Shown one piece after another: positions 7,386 through 14,918 of a DNA stretch of 21,152 bases. Origin of the DNA: DATAYF01 sp036272735 (GTDB lineage: Bacteria; Chloroflexota; Ktedonobacteria; Ktedonobacterales; Ktedonobacteraceae); contig DATAYF010000407.1 of NCBI GenBank assembly GCA_036272735.1, forward strand, positions 1-21,152, given 5' to 3'. Within the stretch, counting starts at the first letter, position 1. Each line of letters opens with the position of its first letter. The notes beneath the pieces were generated by a model. That model was not told where the DNA came from. It ran no database searches and worked only from the letters and a program-made list of their open reading frames with translations. Made by a program: the position numbers and the translations under genes.

Positions 7386-8261
7386 ATGCATCTAAAACTC
7401 ACTGCCGCCGATAAAACCGACGTGGGCAAGCAACGAGAACAAAACGAAGATTATAAGTATAAACGCATCGAATCATCGGACGAGGGCGATAAAGGACTTT
7501 TCATCGTCGCCGATGGCATGGGGGGCTACGAGGCGGGCGAGGTTGCCAGTAAACTTACCGTCGAAACGATGAGCAAAGCACTTGATAGTTTTTTTAAACC
7601 CATACCTGACCAACCAACTATCCAGCTCGTCGTGCCAGACGTGATGCAACCATCTACATCCGAACCCACACCCAATGCATCCGATGGGATGAAGACCCGC
7701 AAGCTTGCCGGGACCTCTCATTTGACCGCTATCGAAGAACGCTTGCGCTCCGCTATTCAGCAGGCCAATCGCGAAATCCTGCGCTATGGCGAGAAAAATC
7801 CTTCATCGCGTGGCCTGGGCAGCACCATTACAAGCATGCTCGTGCAAGGTGATCAAGCTTATATTGCCAATGTCGGCGATAGCCGAACCTATTTGTTCCG
7901 CGACCAAAAATTACAGCCGTTGACCCGCGATCATTCACTGGTTGCACGCCTGGTGGAACTCAAGCAGATAGCGCCAGAGGCCATCTACACGCATCCTCAG
8001 CGCAACGTGATTACCCGTTCGCTTGGAGCAGGCCACAGAAATATTGAGGTAGATATTTTCAATGAAACGCTACAGCCAGGGGATACCTTTCTGCTCTGTA
8101 CCGATGGTCTATGGGAAATGGTCAAAAACCCGGAACTACAAAACATATTGAACGAGCAGGAAAACCTGAATACCCTGTGCGATACGTTGATTGAACTTGC
8201 CAACAAAAATGGTGGAGAAGATAATATTACAGCGGTTATTGTGCACATCAATGCGCTATAA
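7386..8261 (+). CDS. PP2C-family Ser/Thr protein phosphatase
   Basis: This metal-dependent phosphatase of 291 residues removes phosphate from Ser/Thr. PP2C motifs in order: TDVGKQREQNED (residues 11-22), FIVADGMGGYEAGE with metal ligand D43, GLGSTITSMLV, YIANVGDSRTYLF, LTRDHSLV, NVITRSLGA, LLCTDGLWEMV, and the terminal NGGEDNITAVIV. All metal-binding Asp positions expected for the family are present. A segment at about residues 72-115 is rich in Pro, Thr and Ser and is an insertion relative to short bacterial PP2Cs. No membrane segment or zinc ribbon is present. ATG 7386 is preferred over GTG 7371, since GTGAGGT (7371-7377) serves as its ribosome site. It probably dephosphorylates the kinase encoded next or its substrates. 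Confidence 0.92.
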   Translation: MHLKLTAADKTDVGKQREQNEDYKYKRIESSDEGDKGLFIVADGMGGYEAGEVASKLTVETMSKALDSFFKPIPDQPTIQLVVPDVMQPSTSEPTPNASDGMKTRKLAGTSHLTAIEERLRSAIQQANREILRYGEKNPSSRGLGSTITSMLVQGDQAYIANVGDSRTYLFRDQKLQPLTRDHSLVARLVELKQIAPEAIYTHPQRNVITRSLGAGHRNIEVDIFNETLQPGDTFLLCTDGLWEMVKNPELQNILNEQENLNTLCDTLIELANKNGGEDNITAVIVHINAL

Positions 8262-8292
8262 TCACCCTGACGACCAGAGGCGTTACTCCTGC

Positions 8293-8345
8293 TCCGAAAC
8301 GCTGAGCGCGTCGCGCTAGTTAGGCCAGTGGCACTGAGTTTCGGA
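8293..8345 (-). repeat. 53-bp palindromic intergenic element, copy 1 (inverted relative to copy 2)
   Basis: The element is bounded by TCCGAAAC (8293-8300) and GTTTCGGA (8338-8345). Its reverse complement aligns without gaps to 13781-13833, with 42 of 53 bases identical by hand count. It contains an inner hairpin AGCGC-GTC-GCGCT at 8305-8317 on the plus strand. It lies 31 bp after the first PP2C gene. No T-tract follows. It is probably a member of a chromosomal palindromic repeat family (REP-like). Confidence 0.75.
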
Positions 8346-8394
8346 ATAAGAACTGATTGATTGATTCAGGGCATTTGTGGAGATAGTTTGTTGT

Positions 8395-10476
8395 ATGGCT
8401 CTTCCTATCGGCACCGTCCTTGATGGAAAATTTAAAATTGTACAGGTCCTCGGTGAAGGAGGAATGGGCACGGTCTACAAAGTCGAACAGCTCGGCACCA
8501 CGCCTCCCTATTACTACGCGGTGAAAGAGTTGCTCATCAATCCGAACACCAGCGAGGAAGACCGTAAATCTGCCATCGAGCGCTTCAACAAAGAGATTGC
8601 ACTGCTACGAGGACTCAAGCACCCACGCATTGCTGCTCTGGCCCTGCCCTTTCAGGACCGTGGTAACTATTATTTTGCGATGGAGTTCGTGCCAGGTCGT
8701 AGCCTGGAAAAAATGCTGGAAGATGCCAAGGGACCGTTACCTGACGATCTGGTCATCAAATGGATGATACAGGTCTGCGAAGCGTTGTCCTACATTCACA
8801 CCCGCACACCTCCCATCATTCTGCGCGACCTCAAGCCCGGCAATATTATGGTTACGATGCCAGGCAACGAGGTACAATTGATCGATTTTGGCATCGCTCG
8901 CCGCTTCGATCCCAATAAACGCACCAATACCGAGAACCTGGGCACCATTTCTTACGCTTCGCCTGAACACCTGGGCTCAATTACCGCTCCGGGGCAACGC
9001 CGCTCGATGCAAAACCCTGGTCGCCTGGTGCAAACCGACGCTCGTTCCGATATCTACTCGCTCGGCGCGACAATGTATCATCTGATCACCGACTACGAGC
9101 CCGATCCTATCCAGACACCAGCTCCTGGTAGTATCCGCGCGAAAAATCCGCGCCTGCGTACCATGCAGGTGAGCAACGCTCTCGTCTGCCCGGTAGAACA
9201 GGTCATTATCAAGGCAATGCAACAGGACCCGGCGCATCGCTTCCAGAGCGCGGAGGCCATGCGTATGGCGCTGCTACAATGCTTGCCAGGTGGCGCTGGT
9301 GCTGGTATAGCGACTCCGGCAACCGTGCAAATTCCGGCCATCTCGCCCAACGCCACCATTATCGTGCCCGCCACCAACGGCAGTAACGCAGCAGCTTCCG
9401 CCAGCCCGGTCTGCCCTCGCTGTGGCTTCTATAATCGTCCGGGGGCCAAGTTTTGCAAACGCGATGGTCAGCCGCTTGTCCATGGAGCGACGGTGGTTCC
9501 GCCGCCGCTCCGTGCCCAGCCTGTGCGTTCACCCATCCAGGCACGCCCGGTACAACAGCCGTTACCGCCGCGTCATAGCGGCATCCAGGCACGTCCCATA
9601 CAGCGACCACTGCCGCCACACAGCAATGCCATTCCAGCACGCCCCACCAATCCTGGGGCAATCGTGGCACGGGTACAACAGGTACAGGACCCGGCGGCGG
9701 CCTATCGTGCCGGTCTGCAACAGTTCGCCCAAAAAAATTACGCACAGGCCGTTCAACAGTTCCAGCAAGCGCTCAAACTCGGTCGTCCATCCTACGATCT
9801 GCTCTATAACCTGGGGCGCGCCTATCGCCAGTACGGGCAATCCCTCAGGGAGACGGACAAAACGCGCTTTAGCGACAATCTCACACGCGCCGCCGAGAAC
9901 TTCGAGCAGGCCACCAACATCAAGAGCGACGCGCTCGATGCTTATTTTCAGCTTGGTATGTGCGCTCGCGACCTGGGACTCTACCAGAAGGCGCTCGATG
10001 CCTTCAAAAAAGCCCAGACGCTCTCGCCACGCGACCCCGCCGTCTACTATCAGCTTGGACTCATTCAACTGGACCAGGGGGCGTATAACGAAGCCGAAAA
10101 GTATCTCCAGGGCGGATTGAAGATTCAACCTGATCATGCGTTTATTCTCATAGCACTTGGATGCTTGCAAATGAAAAAGAACAAGCTGCCACGTGCGATT
10201 AGTACATTGCGCCAGGTCACAAAAATCGATCCGACTTTGTGGGAAGGCTGGTACGAACTGGGACGAGCACACATGCTCAACAATGAATGGCTCCTGGCAA
10301 GCAGTGCGTTGGAGCAGGCTCAAAAGGCTAATCCTTATGCCTTGGATATCCATACACTGATGGCAACATGCTATCTACGAATGAATAAAAAAATGGAGGC
10401 CCGGCACAAAATTGAGGAAGTGCTCAAACGCGACCCCAACAATGCCGAGGCCATACGTTTACAAAAACAACTCTAG
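8395..10476 (+). CDS. Ser/Thr protein kinase with zinc ribbon and TPR repeats
   Basis: The protein has 693 residues. The kinase domain spans about 1-300: glycine loop GEGGMG (20-25), Lys K44 (AVKELL), catalytic LRDLKPGN with D145, DFG at 164-166 and SPE at 189-191. The HRD motif reads LRD, but Arg144 and Asp145 are kept, so activity is expected. About 18 extra residues follow SPEHLG before TDARSDIYSLG. A zinc-ribbon-like knuckle follows (C340, C343, C354), in which the fourth ligand is D357 rather than Cys. A Pro-rich linker repeats I-x-A-R-P units (about 380-425), and TPR-type helices fill about 430-693. No membrane segment is visible, so it is probably cytoplasmic. ATG 8395 has GGAG 12 nt upstream; GTG 8377 is an alternative. 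The next gene starts 13 nt after the stop. Confidence 0.93.
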   Translation: MALPIGTVLDGKFKIVQVLGEGGMGTVYKVEQLGTTPPYYYAVKELLINPNTSEEDRKSAIERFNKEIALLRGLKHPRIAALALPFQDRGNYYFAMEFVPGRSLEKMLEDAKGPLPDDLVIKWMIQVCEALSYIHTRTPPIILRDLKPGNIMVTMPGNEVQLIDFGIARRFDPNKRTNTENLGTISYASPEHLGSITAPGQRRSMQNPGRLVQTDARSDIYSLGATMYHLITDYEPDPIQTPAPGSIRAKNPRLRTMQVSNALVCPVEQVIIKAMQQDPAHRFQSAEAMRMALLQCLPGGAGAGIATPATVQIPAISPNATIIVPATNGSNAAASASPVCPRCGFYNRPGAKFCKRDGQPLVHGATVVPPPLRAQPVRSPIQARPVQQPLPPRHSGIQARPIQRPLPPHSNAIPARPTNPGAIVARVQQVQDPAAAYRAGLQQFAQKNYAQAVQQFQQALKLGRPSYDLLYNLGRAYRQYGQSLRETDKTRFSDNLTRAAENFEQATNIKSDALDAYFQLGMCARDLGLYQKALDAFKKAQTLSPRDPAVYYQLGLIQLDQGAYNEAEKYLQGGLKIQPDHAFILIALGCLQMKKNKLPRAISTLRQVTKIDPTLWEGWYELGRAHMLNNEWLLASSALEQAQKANPYALDIHTLMATCYLRMNKKMEARHKIEEVLKRDPNNAEAIRLQKQL

Positions 10477-10489
10477 TAAGGAGGGCAGA

Positions 10490-12487
10490 ATGCTCTGTCC
10501 GTCATGTCATACACAAAATCGAGATAACGCCAGGTTCTGTAAAGTCTGTGGTACGCCTTTGAGCAATGAGCAGGTGCCGGAGCAACAGCCTGTACAGCAA
10601 CCACAGCCTGTACAGCAACCGCAGCAACCGGCACAGACTGTACAGGCTCCGTCACCTCCTGAGTTGAACGGCCAAGAGGAACCAGCAACCAACCTGGAAG
10701 AGGCAAATACGGCAAATGATGACAACCTTGAGCCAACGCAGATCCTGGGTCAGCAAGAGATGCAGGCATATCGCTCGCATTGGGAACAGGAGCAAGCTCG
10801 CTTACAGCAGTCGGGGCAACCCTCGATCCTGCCAGCGCGCGATATCTCCGACCTGCCGACCGTCCATTTTCCGCTATCCGAACACGAACCGGAGCAAAAC
10901 AACGCGCCCGATATTACGGAGGCACCCACTATCGAGACGCCACCGGCGCAGCAAGATACGGAGGATGCTGCCTCGTTTGTAGAAACAACCGCCGAACCAG
11001 GCATAGCACCTGCCGCGCCCACCAGCGTGGAAGCTTCCACGCCAGCACAACAGGATACGCCCGATGTAAGCCAGCAGGCGCAGGAAACGAAGCCACCAGC
11101 GCTCCAGGAACAGGAGCTACCGGCAGATAATGAACAACCCTCCCCGGAGGCAACGGAAACAGGCCCAGAGCCGGAAGCGACAGCAGCGAGCGAAGCCACA
11201 CCGGGAGAAGAGCATACACAGGAAGTGAACACGATGGAGGAACAGGCGACACCTACGGAGTTCCAGGAGCCCCAGGAGCAACAGCAGCCGCAGGCCAGCG
11301 GCAGCGAGGGTTTTCCCACGCTCGCGGTTGGCACGACGGTGAATGACGGCCGTTACGAAGTAAGTGAGGTCGTGCAGGTTGAGGGCGCTGAAGGCACGAC
11401 AGACGAGCAGGAACACGAGCACATTTACCAGGTGGTCGACCACCAGGGATACCAGCACTGTTGGAACTGCGGCTCCGAGCAGAACGCGGAAGGCGACGAG
11501 TTCTGCATCGATTGCGGTGCTGGTCTCGTCAATGCGCCATACCTGATGTACGAATACCCGGCTTCAGAGCAGACCGAGAGCGACGCGCGTGTGCTGCCGG
11601 GCACCATCGTCAATACCTTCGTCGAGCAGGGGCACACCTACGTCATCGAACAGCAGCAAACGGAAGAACTCGCCTTCCCTAACGGCGTCCATCTGATTGC
11701 CGCCTGCGACTCGGACGCTGGCAACGTGCGCCGCGCCGAACCGAACGAGGATAGCCCCTTCGTCTTGCAGTTCGAGCGCGTTCACGAGTCGGTGGCCTCG
11801 ACGGTCGGCCTCTTTATCGTCGCCGATGGCATGGGAGGGCACGATAACGGACAGCTAGCCAGCCGCACGACAATTGGCGTAATCGCCGAACGCGTAATCC
11901 GCGAACTGCTGATGCCACCGTTGAGCGCTGAGAAGGCACAGGAACAGCAGCCAATCCACGACGAAGAAATGCTGGTCGGCCTGATCCACGGCTCGATAGA
12001 GGACGCCAACACCACCCTGTGTCAGATCAACCAGCGCGACAAAACCGATATGGGTTCGACGCTCACCGGTTGTATGCTGGTGGATCATATGGCCTACATC
12101 TTCAACGTAGGCGACAGTCGCACGTATATACTACGCGAAGGCACTGTCCACAAGCTGACCACCGATCACTCGCTGGTCGGACAATTGGTCGCGGGCGGTT
12201 TGATCGAGCCGGACGATGTGTATACACATCCACAGCGCAACCAGATTTTCCGCAGCATCGGCGATAAACTCAATGTACAGATCGATGTCTTCAAGCAGCA
12301 GGTCTATCCCGGCGATGTCCTGTTAAGCTGTTCCGATGGCCTGTGGGAAATGGTGCGCGATCCGCAGATTACCGAAATTCTTACGCACGCTCCCGACCCA
12401 CAAACGGCCTGCACGCAACTGATCGAAACCGCTAACCAAAATGGCGGCGAAGATAATATTAGTGCAGTGGTCGTGTACGTGCGTTAA
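10490..12487 (+). CDS. PP2C phosphatase with two zinc ribbons and a long disordered linker
   Basis: The protein has 665 residues. An N-terminal zinc ribbon (C3, C6, C17, C20) is followed by about 290 residues rich in Gln, Glu, Pro, Ala and Thr, certainly low-complexity. A second zinc ribbon has C324, C327, C339 and C342. The PP2C domain fills about 400-665, with FIVADGMGGHDNG, DMGSTLTGCM, YIFNVGDSRTYIL, LTTDHSLV, QIFRSIG, LLSCSDGLWEMV and NGGEDNISAVVV. The phosphatase core is close to that of the protein encoded at 7386 (shared DGLWEMV and NGGEDNI motifs), so the two are probably paralogues. The strong AAGGAGGG at 10478-10485 fixes ATG 10490. The start lies 13 nt after the kinase stop, so the two genes are very likely one transcript. 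The long linker suggests a tethering or docking role. Confidence 0.92.
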   Translation: MLCPSCHTQNRDNARFCKVCGTPLSNEQVPEQQPVQQPQPVQQPQQPAQTVQAPSPPELNGQEEPATNLEEANTANDDNLEPTQILGQQEMQAYRSHWEQEQARLQQSGQPSILPARDISDLPTVHFPLSEHEPEQNNAPDITEAPTIETPPAQQDTEDAASFVETTAEPGIAPAAPTSVEASTPAQQDTPDVSQQAQETKPPALQEQELPADNEQPSPEATETGPEPEATAASEATPGEEHTQEVNTMEEQATPTEFQEPQEQQQPQASGSEGFPTLAVGTTVNDGRYEVSEVVQVEGAEGTTDEQEHEHIYQVVDHQGYQHCWNCGSEQNAEGDEFCIDCGAGLVNAPYLMYEYPASEQTESDARVLPGTIVNTFVEQGHTYVIEQQQTEELAFPNGVHLIAACDSDAGNVRRAEPNEDSPFVLQFERVHESVASTVGLFIVADGMGGHDNGQLASRTTIGVIAERVIRELLMPPLSAEKAQEQQPIHDEEMLVGLIHGSIEDANTTLCQINQRDKTDMGSTLTGCMLVDHMAYIFNVGDSRTYILREGTVHKLTTDHSLVGQLVAGGLIEPDDVYTHPQRNQIFRSIGDKLNVQIDVFKQQVYPGDVLLSCSDGLWEMVRDPQITEILTHAPDPQTACTQLIETANQNGGEDNISAVVVYVR

Positions 12488-12491
12488 TGTA

Positions 12492-12500
12492 TGATATACT
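12492..12500 (+). promoter_or_regulatory. Extended -10 element before the VWA gene
   Basis: TGATATACT is identical to the extended -10 of the prs promoter. No -35 match is found 17-18 bp upstream, inside the end of the PP2C gene. It lies 5-13 nt after the PP2C stop and would give a leader of about 27 nt before ATG 12534. It may start a separate transcript inside the signalling cluster. Confidence 0.45.
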
Positions 12501-12533
12501 AGGGCAGCCGAACGCGAAAGGAGCTGATGAACA

Positions 12534-13772
12534 ATGCCCGGAGAAGTAACACTGGCACACCAGTTGGGAAAAGACTACATGCCAGTAACTGGTGGCAGTC
12601 AGATTGCATACGTTTTACTTGAAGCAAAACCAACCGAACTCATGGCACAGGTGCGTATGCCTCTGAACTTTGCCCTGGTGATCGACCACTCTGGCTCCAT
12701 GAGAGGTGCCAAACTCAAAAATGTGCGGGAAGCAGTCAAAATGGTCATCGACCGCCTGGAACCTTCCGACTACATCTCGGTGGTGATCTTTGACGATACC
12801 GCTCAGGTCATTATCCCTTCGATGCCTGCCAACGATCCTATCGGCATGAAGGCCGCCATAGATCGCATTCAGGACGCCGGTGGCACAACGATGTCACTTG
12901 GCATGATTCAGGGTCTGGGCGAGCTGCGACGCTGGAATATTCCCAATGCCGTTAATCGCATGATCCTGTTGACCGATGGCGTCACGTACGGCGATACCGA
13001 CCGTTGCCGCCAACTAGCCAGAGACGCGGCCGCCGCCAACATTTCAATTTATCCGTTGGGCATCGGCTCCGATTGGGACGAGTCGCTGTTGGATGATGTC
13101 GGCCAGTTGAGCGGTGGGCAACCCGCCGAATTTATTCGCACACCCGGCGACGCCATGAATCTCTTCGAACAGCAGGTGCAGAGCGCCGTCGCAGTCGCTG
13201 TACGCAATGCCACCGTGACGCTCAAACTGCCCGCCGGAGTTTCTCCACGCAAAGCCGTGAAGGTGCTCCCGCTCATTCGTGACGTGGACCCCTCCGCGCT
13301 CTCGGACCGACAGGTAACCGTTCAGCTCGGCGATCTGGAAAAAGACACGCCACAATCGGTGCTGGTCGAGTTGATGATTGATCCACGCCCGGCTGGTCTG
13401 TTCCGCATCGCCCAGGCCGAGATTGTGTACGACGTGCCCGTCACCAATCTCTTCAGTGAACGCATTCACGAGGATGTAAAGGTCACGTTTACCAATGATG
13501 CCAACCAGGCAGCCCAGGTCAACGCCCTGGTGATGAACTTCGCGGAAAAATCCAACGCGCAACGCCTGGTCACACGCGTACTCGACGAATACAAACGCAC
13601 GGGTAAGGCGACCACCAGGCTGGCTCCCAACGTGACACGCGTGCTCGATACCGAGACGCAAGCCGCCCTTGAGCAGATTAACCAGGGACAGTCGATCTCG
13701 CCCGAACAGGTCAAGTCAATCGGCAATAAAACCCGTAAACTAACCCAACGCCTGGACGACTTGCTACCGTAA
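12534..13772 (+). CDS. von Willebrand factor A (VWA) domain protein
   Basis: The 412-residue protein has a VWA domain at about 44-215 with a complete MIDAS metal site: D51-H-S53-G-S55, the T118/T119 loop (AGGTTMSLG) and D148 (LLTDGVTYGD). The segment after the VWA fold is predicted to be beta-rich, and the last 80 residues are helical (about residues 330-412). It resembles the inter-alpha-inhibitor/YfbK group of VWA proteins more than the short TerY type. No signal peptide or membrane segment is visible, so it is probably cytoplasmic and acts as a metal-dependent protein-binding scaffold. ATG 12534 is preceded by AAAGGAG (12517-12523) at a 10-nt spacing. Its place between phosphatase and FHA genes points to a role in the same signalling system, though its partner is unknown. 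Confidence 0.9.
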   Translation: MPGEVTLAHQLGKDYMPVTGGSQIAYVLLEAKPTELMAQVRMPLNFALVIDHSGSMRGAKLKNVREAVKMVIDRLEPSDYISVVIFDDTAQVIIPSMPANDPIGMKAAIDRIQDAGGTTMSLGMIQGLGELRRWNIPNAVNRMILLTDGVTYGDTDRCRQLARDAAAANISIYPLGIGSDWDESLLDDVGQLSGGQPAEFIRTPGDAMNLFEQQVQSAVAVAVRNATVTLKLPAGVSPRKAVKVLPLIRDVDPSALSDRQVTVQLGDLEKDTPQSVLVELMIDPRPAGLFRIAQAEIVYDVPVTNLFSERIHEDVKVTFTNDANQAAQVNALVMNFAEKSNAQRLVTRVLDEYKRTGKATTRLAPNVTRVLDTETQAALEQINQGQSISPEQVKSIGNKTRKLTQRLDDLLP

Positions 13773-13780
13773 GTTCTTCT

Positions 13781-13833
13781 TCCGAAAACCAACGCCACTG
13801 ACGTGGCTAGCGCTACGCGCTCAGGTTTTCGGA
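13781..13833 (+). repeat. 53-bp palindromic intergenic element, copy 2
   Basis: TCCGAAAACC (13781-13790) and GGTTTTCGGA (13824-13833) form a perfect 10-bp outer stem. Inside are two small hairpins: GCCAC-TGAC-GTGGC (13794-13807) and AGCGC-TAC-GCGCT (13809-13821), so the strand can fold like a three-way junction. It is about 79% identical to the reverse complement of 8293-8345. It begins 8 bp after the VWA stop codon. Confidence 0.78.
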
Positions 13834-13934
13834 TACGTAGTAGGGAAAAGCAGGTTGCAGGCCGATGAAAATGATCGCAACAACACAATTCCTCTTGGTT
13901 GAGTAAAAAAACCATCAAAGGAAGGATAGATATT

Positions 13935-14666
13935 ATGAGTGTACGATGTTCACAAGGTCACGAAAATCCCGATGGGTCGGCATTTTGTGACGAATGCGGT
14001 GAGCCACTGAATGCCTCCGCACCCAGCGAAGCAGCCGCACCCACCCAGGCAGCACCACCTCCACCGCCCGTACAACCTGCACAGCCCGTACAGGCGGCTC
14101 CTGAGGACCAAAGCGCACCTGCCGCGCCCGTCAGTGGTGGTCAGATATGCCCATCATGTGGAGCAACCAATCCGGCTGGTGAAGCATTCTGCTCCAACTG
14201 CGGTGTAAGCCTGCTCGGCGCACCAGCCCAGGCGCAAGCGCCACAACAGCCGCCCATGACACCAGAACCCGACGCCACACAACCGGCAGCGGAACCAGTG
14301 CTACAACAGGCTCCAGCTGCTCCAGCTGCTGCACCTGCCGCGCTTCAGGCCCGCCTGATCGTCGAGGCCAACAACCAGGAATTCGATATCAGCGGCAAGG
14401 ACAACATCACCATCGGGCGCGAAGATGCCGTCAGTAACATTTATCCTGACGTTGACCTGACTCCACATGGTGGCGATGAAGGCGGCGTCTCGCGTTTACA
14501 CGCGCACATTTTTGTGCAGAACGATCAGTACTTTTTGGAAGATGAGAATAGTACCAATTTTAGCTATCTCAATCGCCAACGTCTGAACGGCAAAACGCCG
14601 ACGCCATTGCACGATAACGACGAAATCCGCCTTGGTCGCGTATTGCTGCGTTTCAAGACGCCTTAA
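13935..14666 (+). CDS. Zinc-ribbon and FHA domain protein (phospho-Thr reader)
   Basis: The protein has 243 residues. The first knuckle uses C5, H9, C18 and C21, and a second zinc ribbon uses C72, C75, C86 and C89. Each is followed by a linker rich in Pro, Ala and Gln. An FHA domain fills about 140-243: TIGRED, then GGVSRLHAHIFV with the phosphate-binding Ser-Arg-x-His, then LEDENSTNFSYLNRQRLNG and DEIRLGRVLLRF. In many FHA domains the loop after the Ser reads NGT; here it is NFS. FHA domains bind phosphothreonine peptides, so a target phosphorylated by the kinase at 8395-10476 is the natural ligand (inference). The kinase, the second phosphatase and this protein share the same zinc-ribbon style. 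ATG 13935 has AAAGGAAGGA 8 nt upstream; the longer frame from TTG 13899 contains that ribosome site. Confidence 0.9.
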   Translation: MSVRCSQGHENPDGSAFCDECGEPLNASAPSEAAAPTQAAPPPPPVQPAQPVQAAPEDQSAPAAPVSGGQICPSCGATNPAGEAFCSNCGVSLLGAPAQAQAPQQPPMTPEPDATQPAAEPVLQQAPAAPAAAPAALQARLIVEANNQEFDISGKDNITIGREDAVSNIYPDVDLTPHGGDEGGVSRLHAHIFVQNDQYFLEDENSTNFSYLNRQRLNGKTPTPLHDNDEIRLGRVLLRFKTP

Positions 14667-14684
14667 TACGCCCTAAATGGTAGC

Positions 14685-14723
14685 AGAATCAAGTTCTGTC
14701 CAATTGACAGCAGGCTTGATTCT
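14685..14723. repeat. Nested inverted repeat overlapping the rpmH promoter
   Basis: AGAATCAAG (14685-14693) is the exact complement of CTTGATTCT (14715-14723). Inside, CTGTC (14696-14700) pairs with GACAG (14706-14710) around CAATT. The inner right arm overlaps the -35 and the outer right arm lies in the spacer of the rpmH promoter. It may terminate transcripts of the FHA gene or act as an operator. No T-tract follows. Confidence 0.5.
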
Positions 14724-14732
14724 CGCTATAAT
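14704..14732 (+). promoter_or_regulatory. Perfect consensus promoter of rpmH
   Basis: TTGACA (14704-14709), a 17-bp spacer and TATAAT (14727-14732) match the vegetative sigma consensus at all 12 positions. This fits a gene for an abundant ribosomal protein. The leader would be about 30 nt. Confidence 0.9.
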
Positions 14733-14768
14733 CTGTTGGATATTCTTTTGGAGGATTAAAAAAGTTCC

Positions 14769-14903
14769 ATGAAACGTACCTGGCAACCCAAACGTATTCC
14801 ACGTTTGCGCGAACATGGTTTTATGAAGCGTATGTCCAGCCGCAATGGCCGCCGCGTGCTCAAAGCTCGCCGCGTCAAAGGGCGCTGGAGCCTTACCGTT
14901 TAG
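14769..14903 (+). CDS. rpmH: 50S ribosomal protein L34
   Basis: This 44-residue basic protein reads MKRTWQPKRIPRLREHGF, followed by RMSSRNGRRVLKARRVKGR and a short SLTV tail. This is the full L34 pattern (MKRTYQP..., HGF, R-M-x-T-x-x-G-R-x-V-L, RR-x-K-G-R). L34 is a component of the large ribosomal subunit. The likely ribosome site GGAGG (14750-14754) is 14 nt from the ATG, longer than usual. L34 genes precede rnpA in most bacteria, as here. Confidence 0.96.
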   Translation: MKRTWQPKRIPRLREHGFMKRMSSRNGRRVLKARRVKGRWSLTV

Positions 14904-14918
14904 GCTTTTTATACAACT

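Noticed and set aside
9562..10353. 263-codon open frame on the minus strand under the kinase TPR region, and a 232-codon plus frame at 9422-10120
   Set aside because: Both overlap a well-supported kinase-TPR gene, show no family motif and have biased composition typical of shadow frames in GC-rich coding DNA.
10580..10640. Short direct repeats coding Gln-Pro units, which look like a small repeat array
   Set aside because: They are in frame inside the low-complexity linker of the second PP2C and code for repeated Pro-Val-Gln-Gln. No spacer pattern of a CRISPR array exists.
13044..13661. 205-codon minus-strand frame opposite the VWA gene
   Set aside because: The plus-strand VWA protein has intact MIDAS motifs; the antisense frame has no recognisable domain or ribosome site.
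13899..13934. TTG start 12 codons before ATG 13935 of the FHA gene
   Set aside because: The ribosome site AAAGGAAGGA lies within this stretch, and the zinc ribbon begins directly after ATG 13935.
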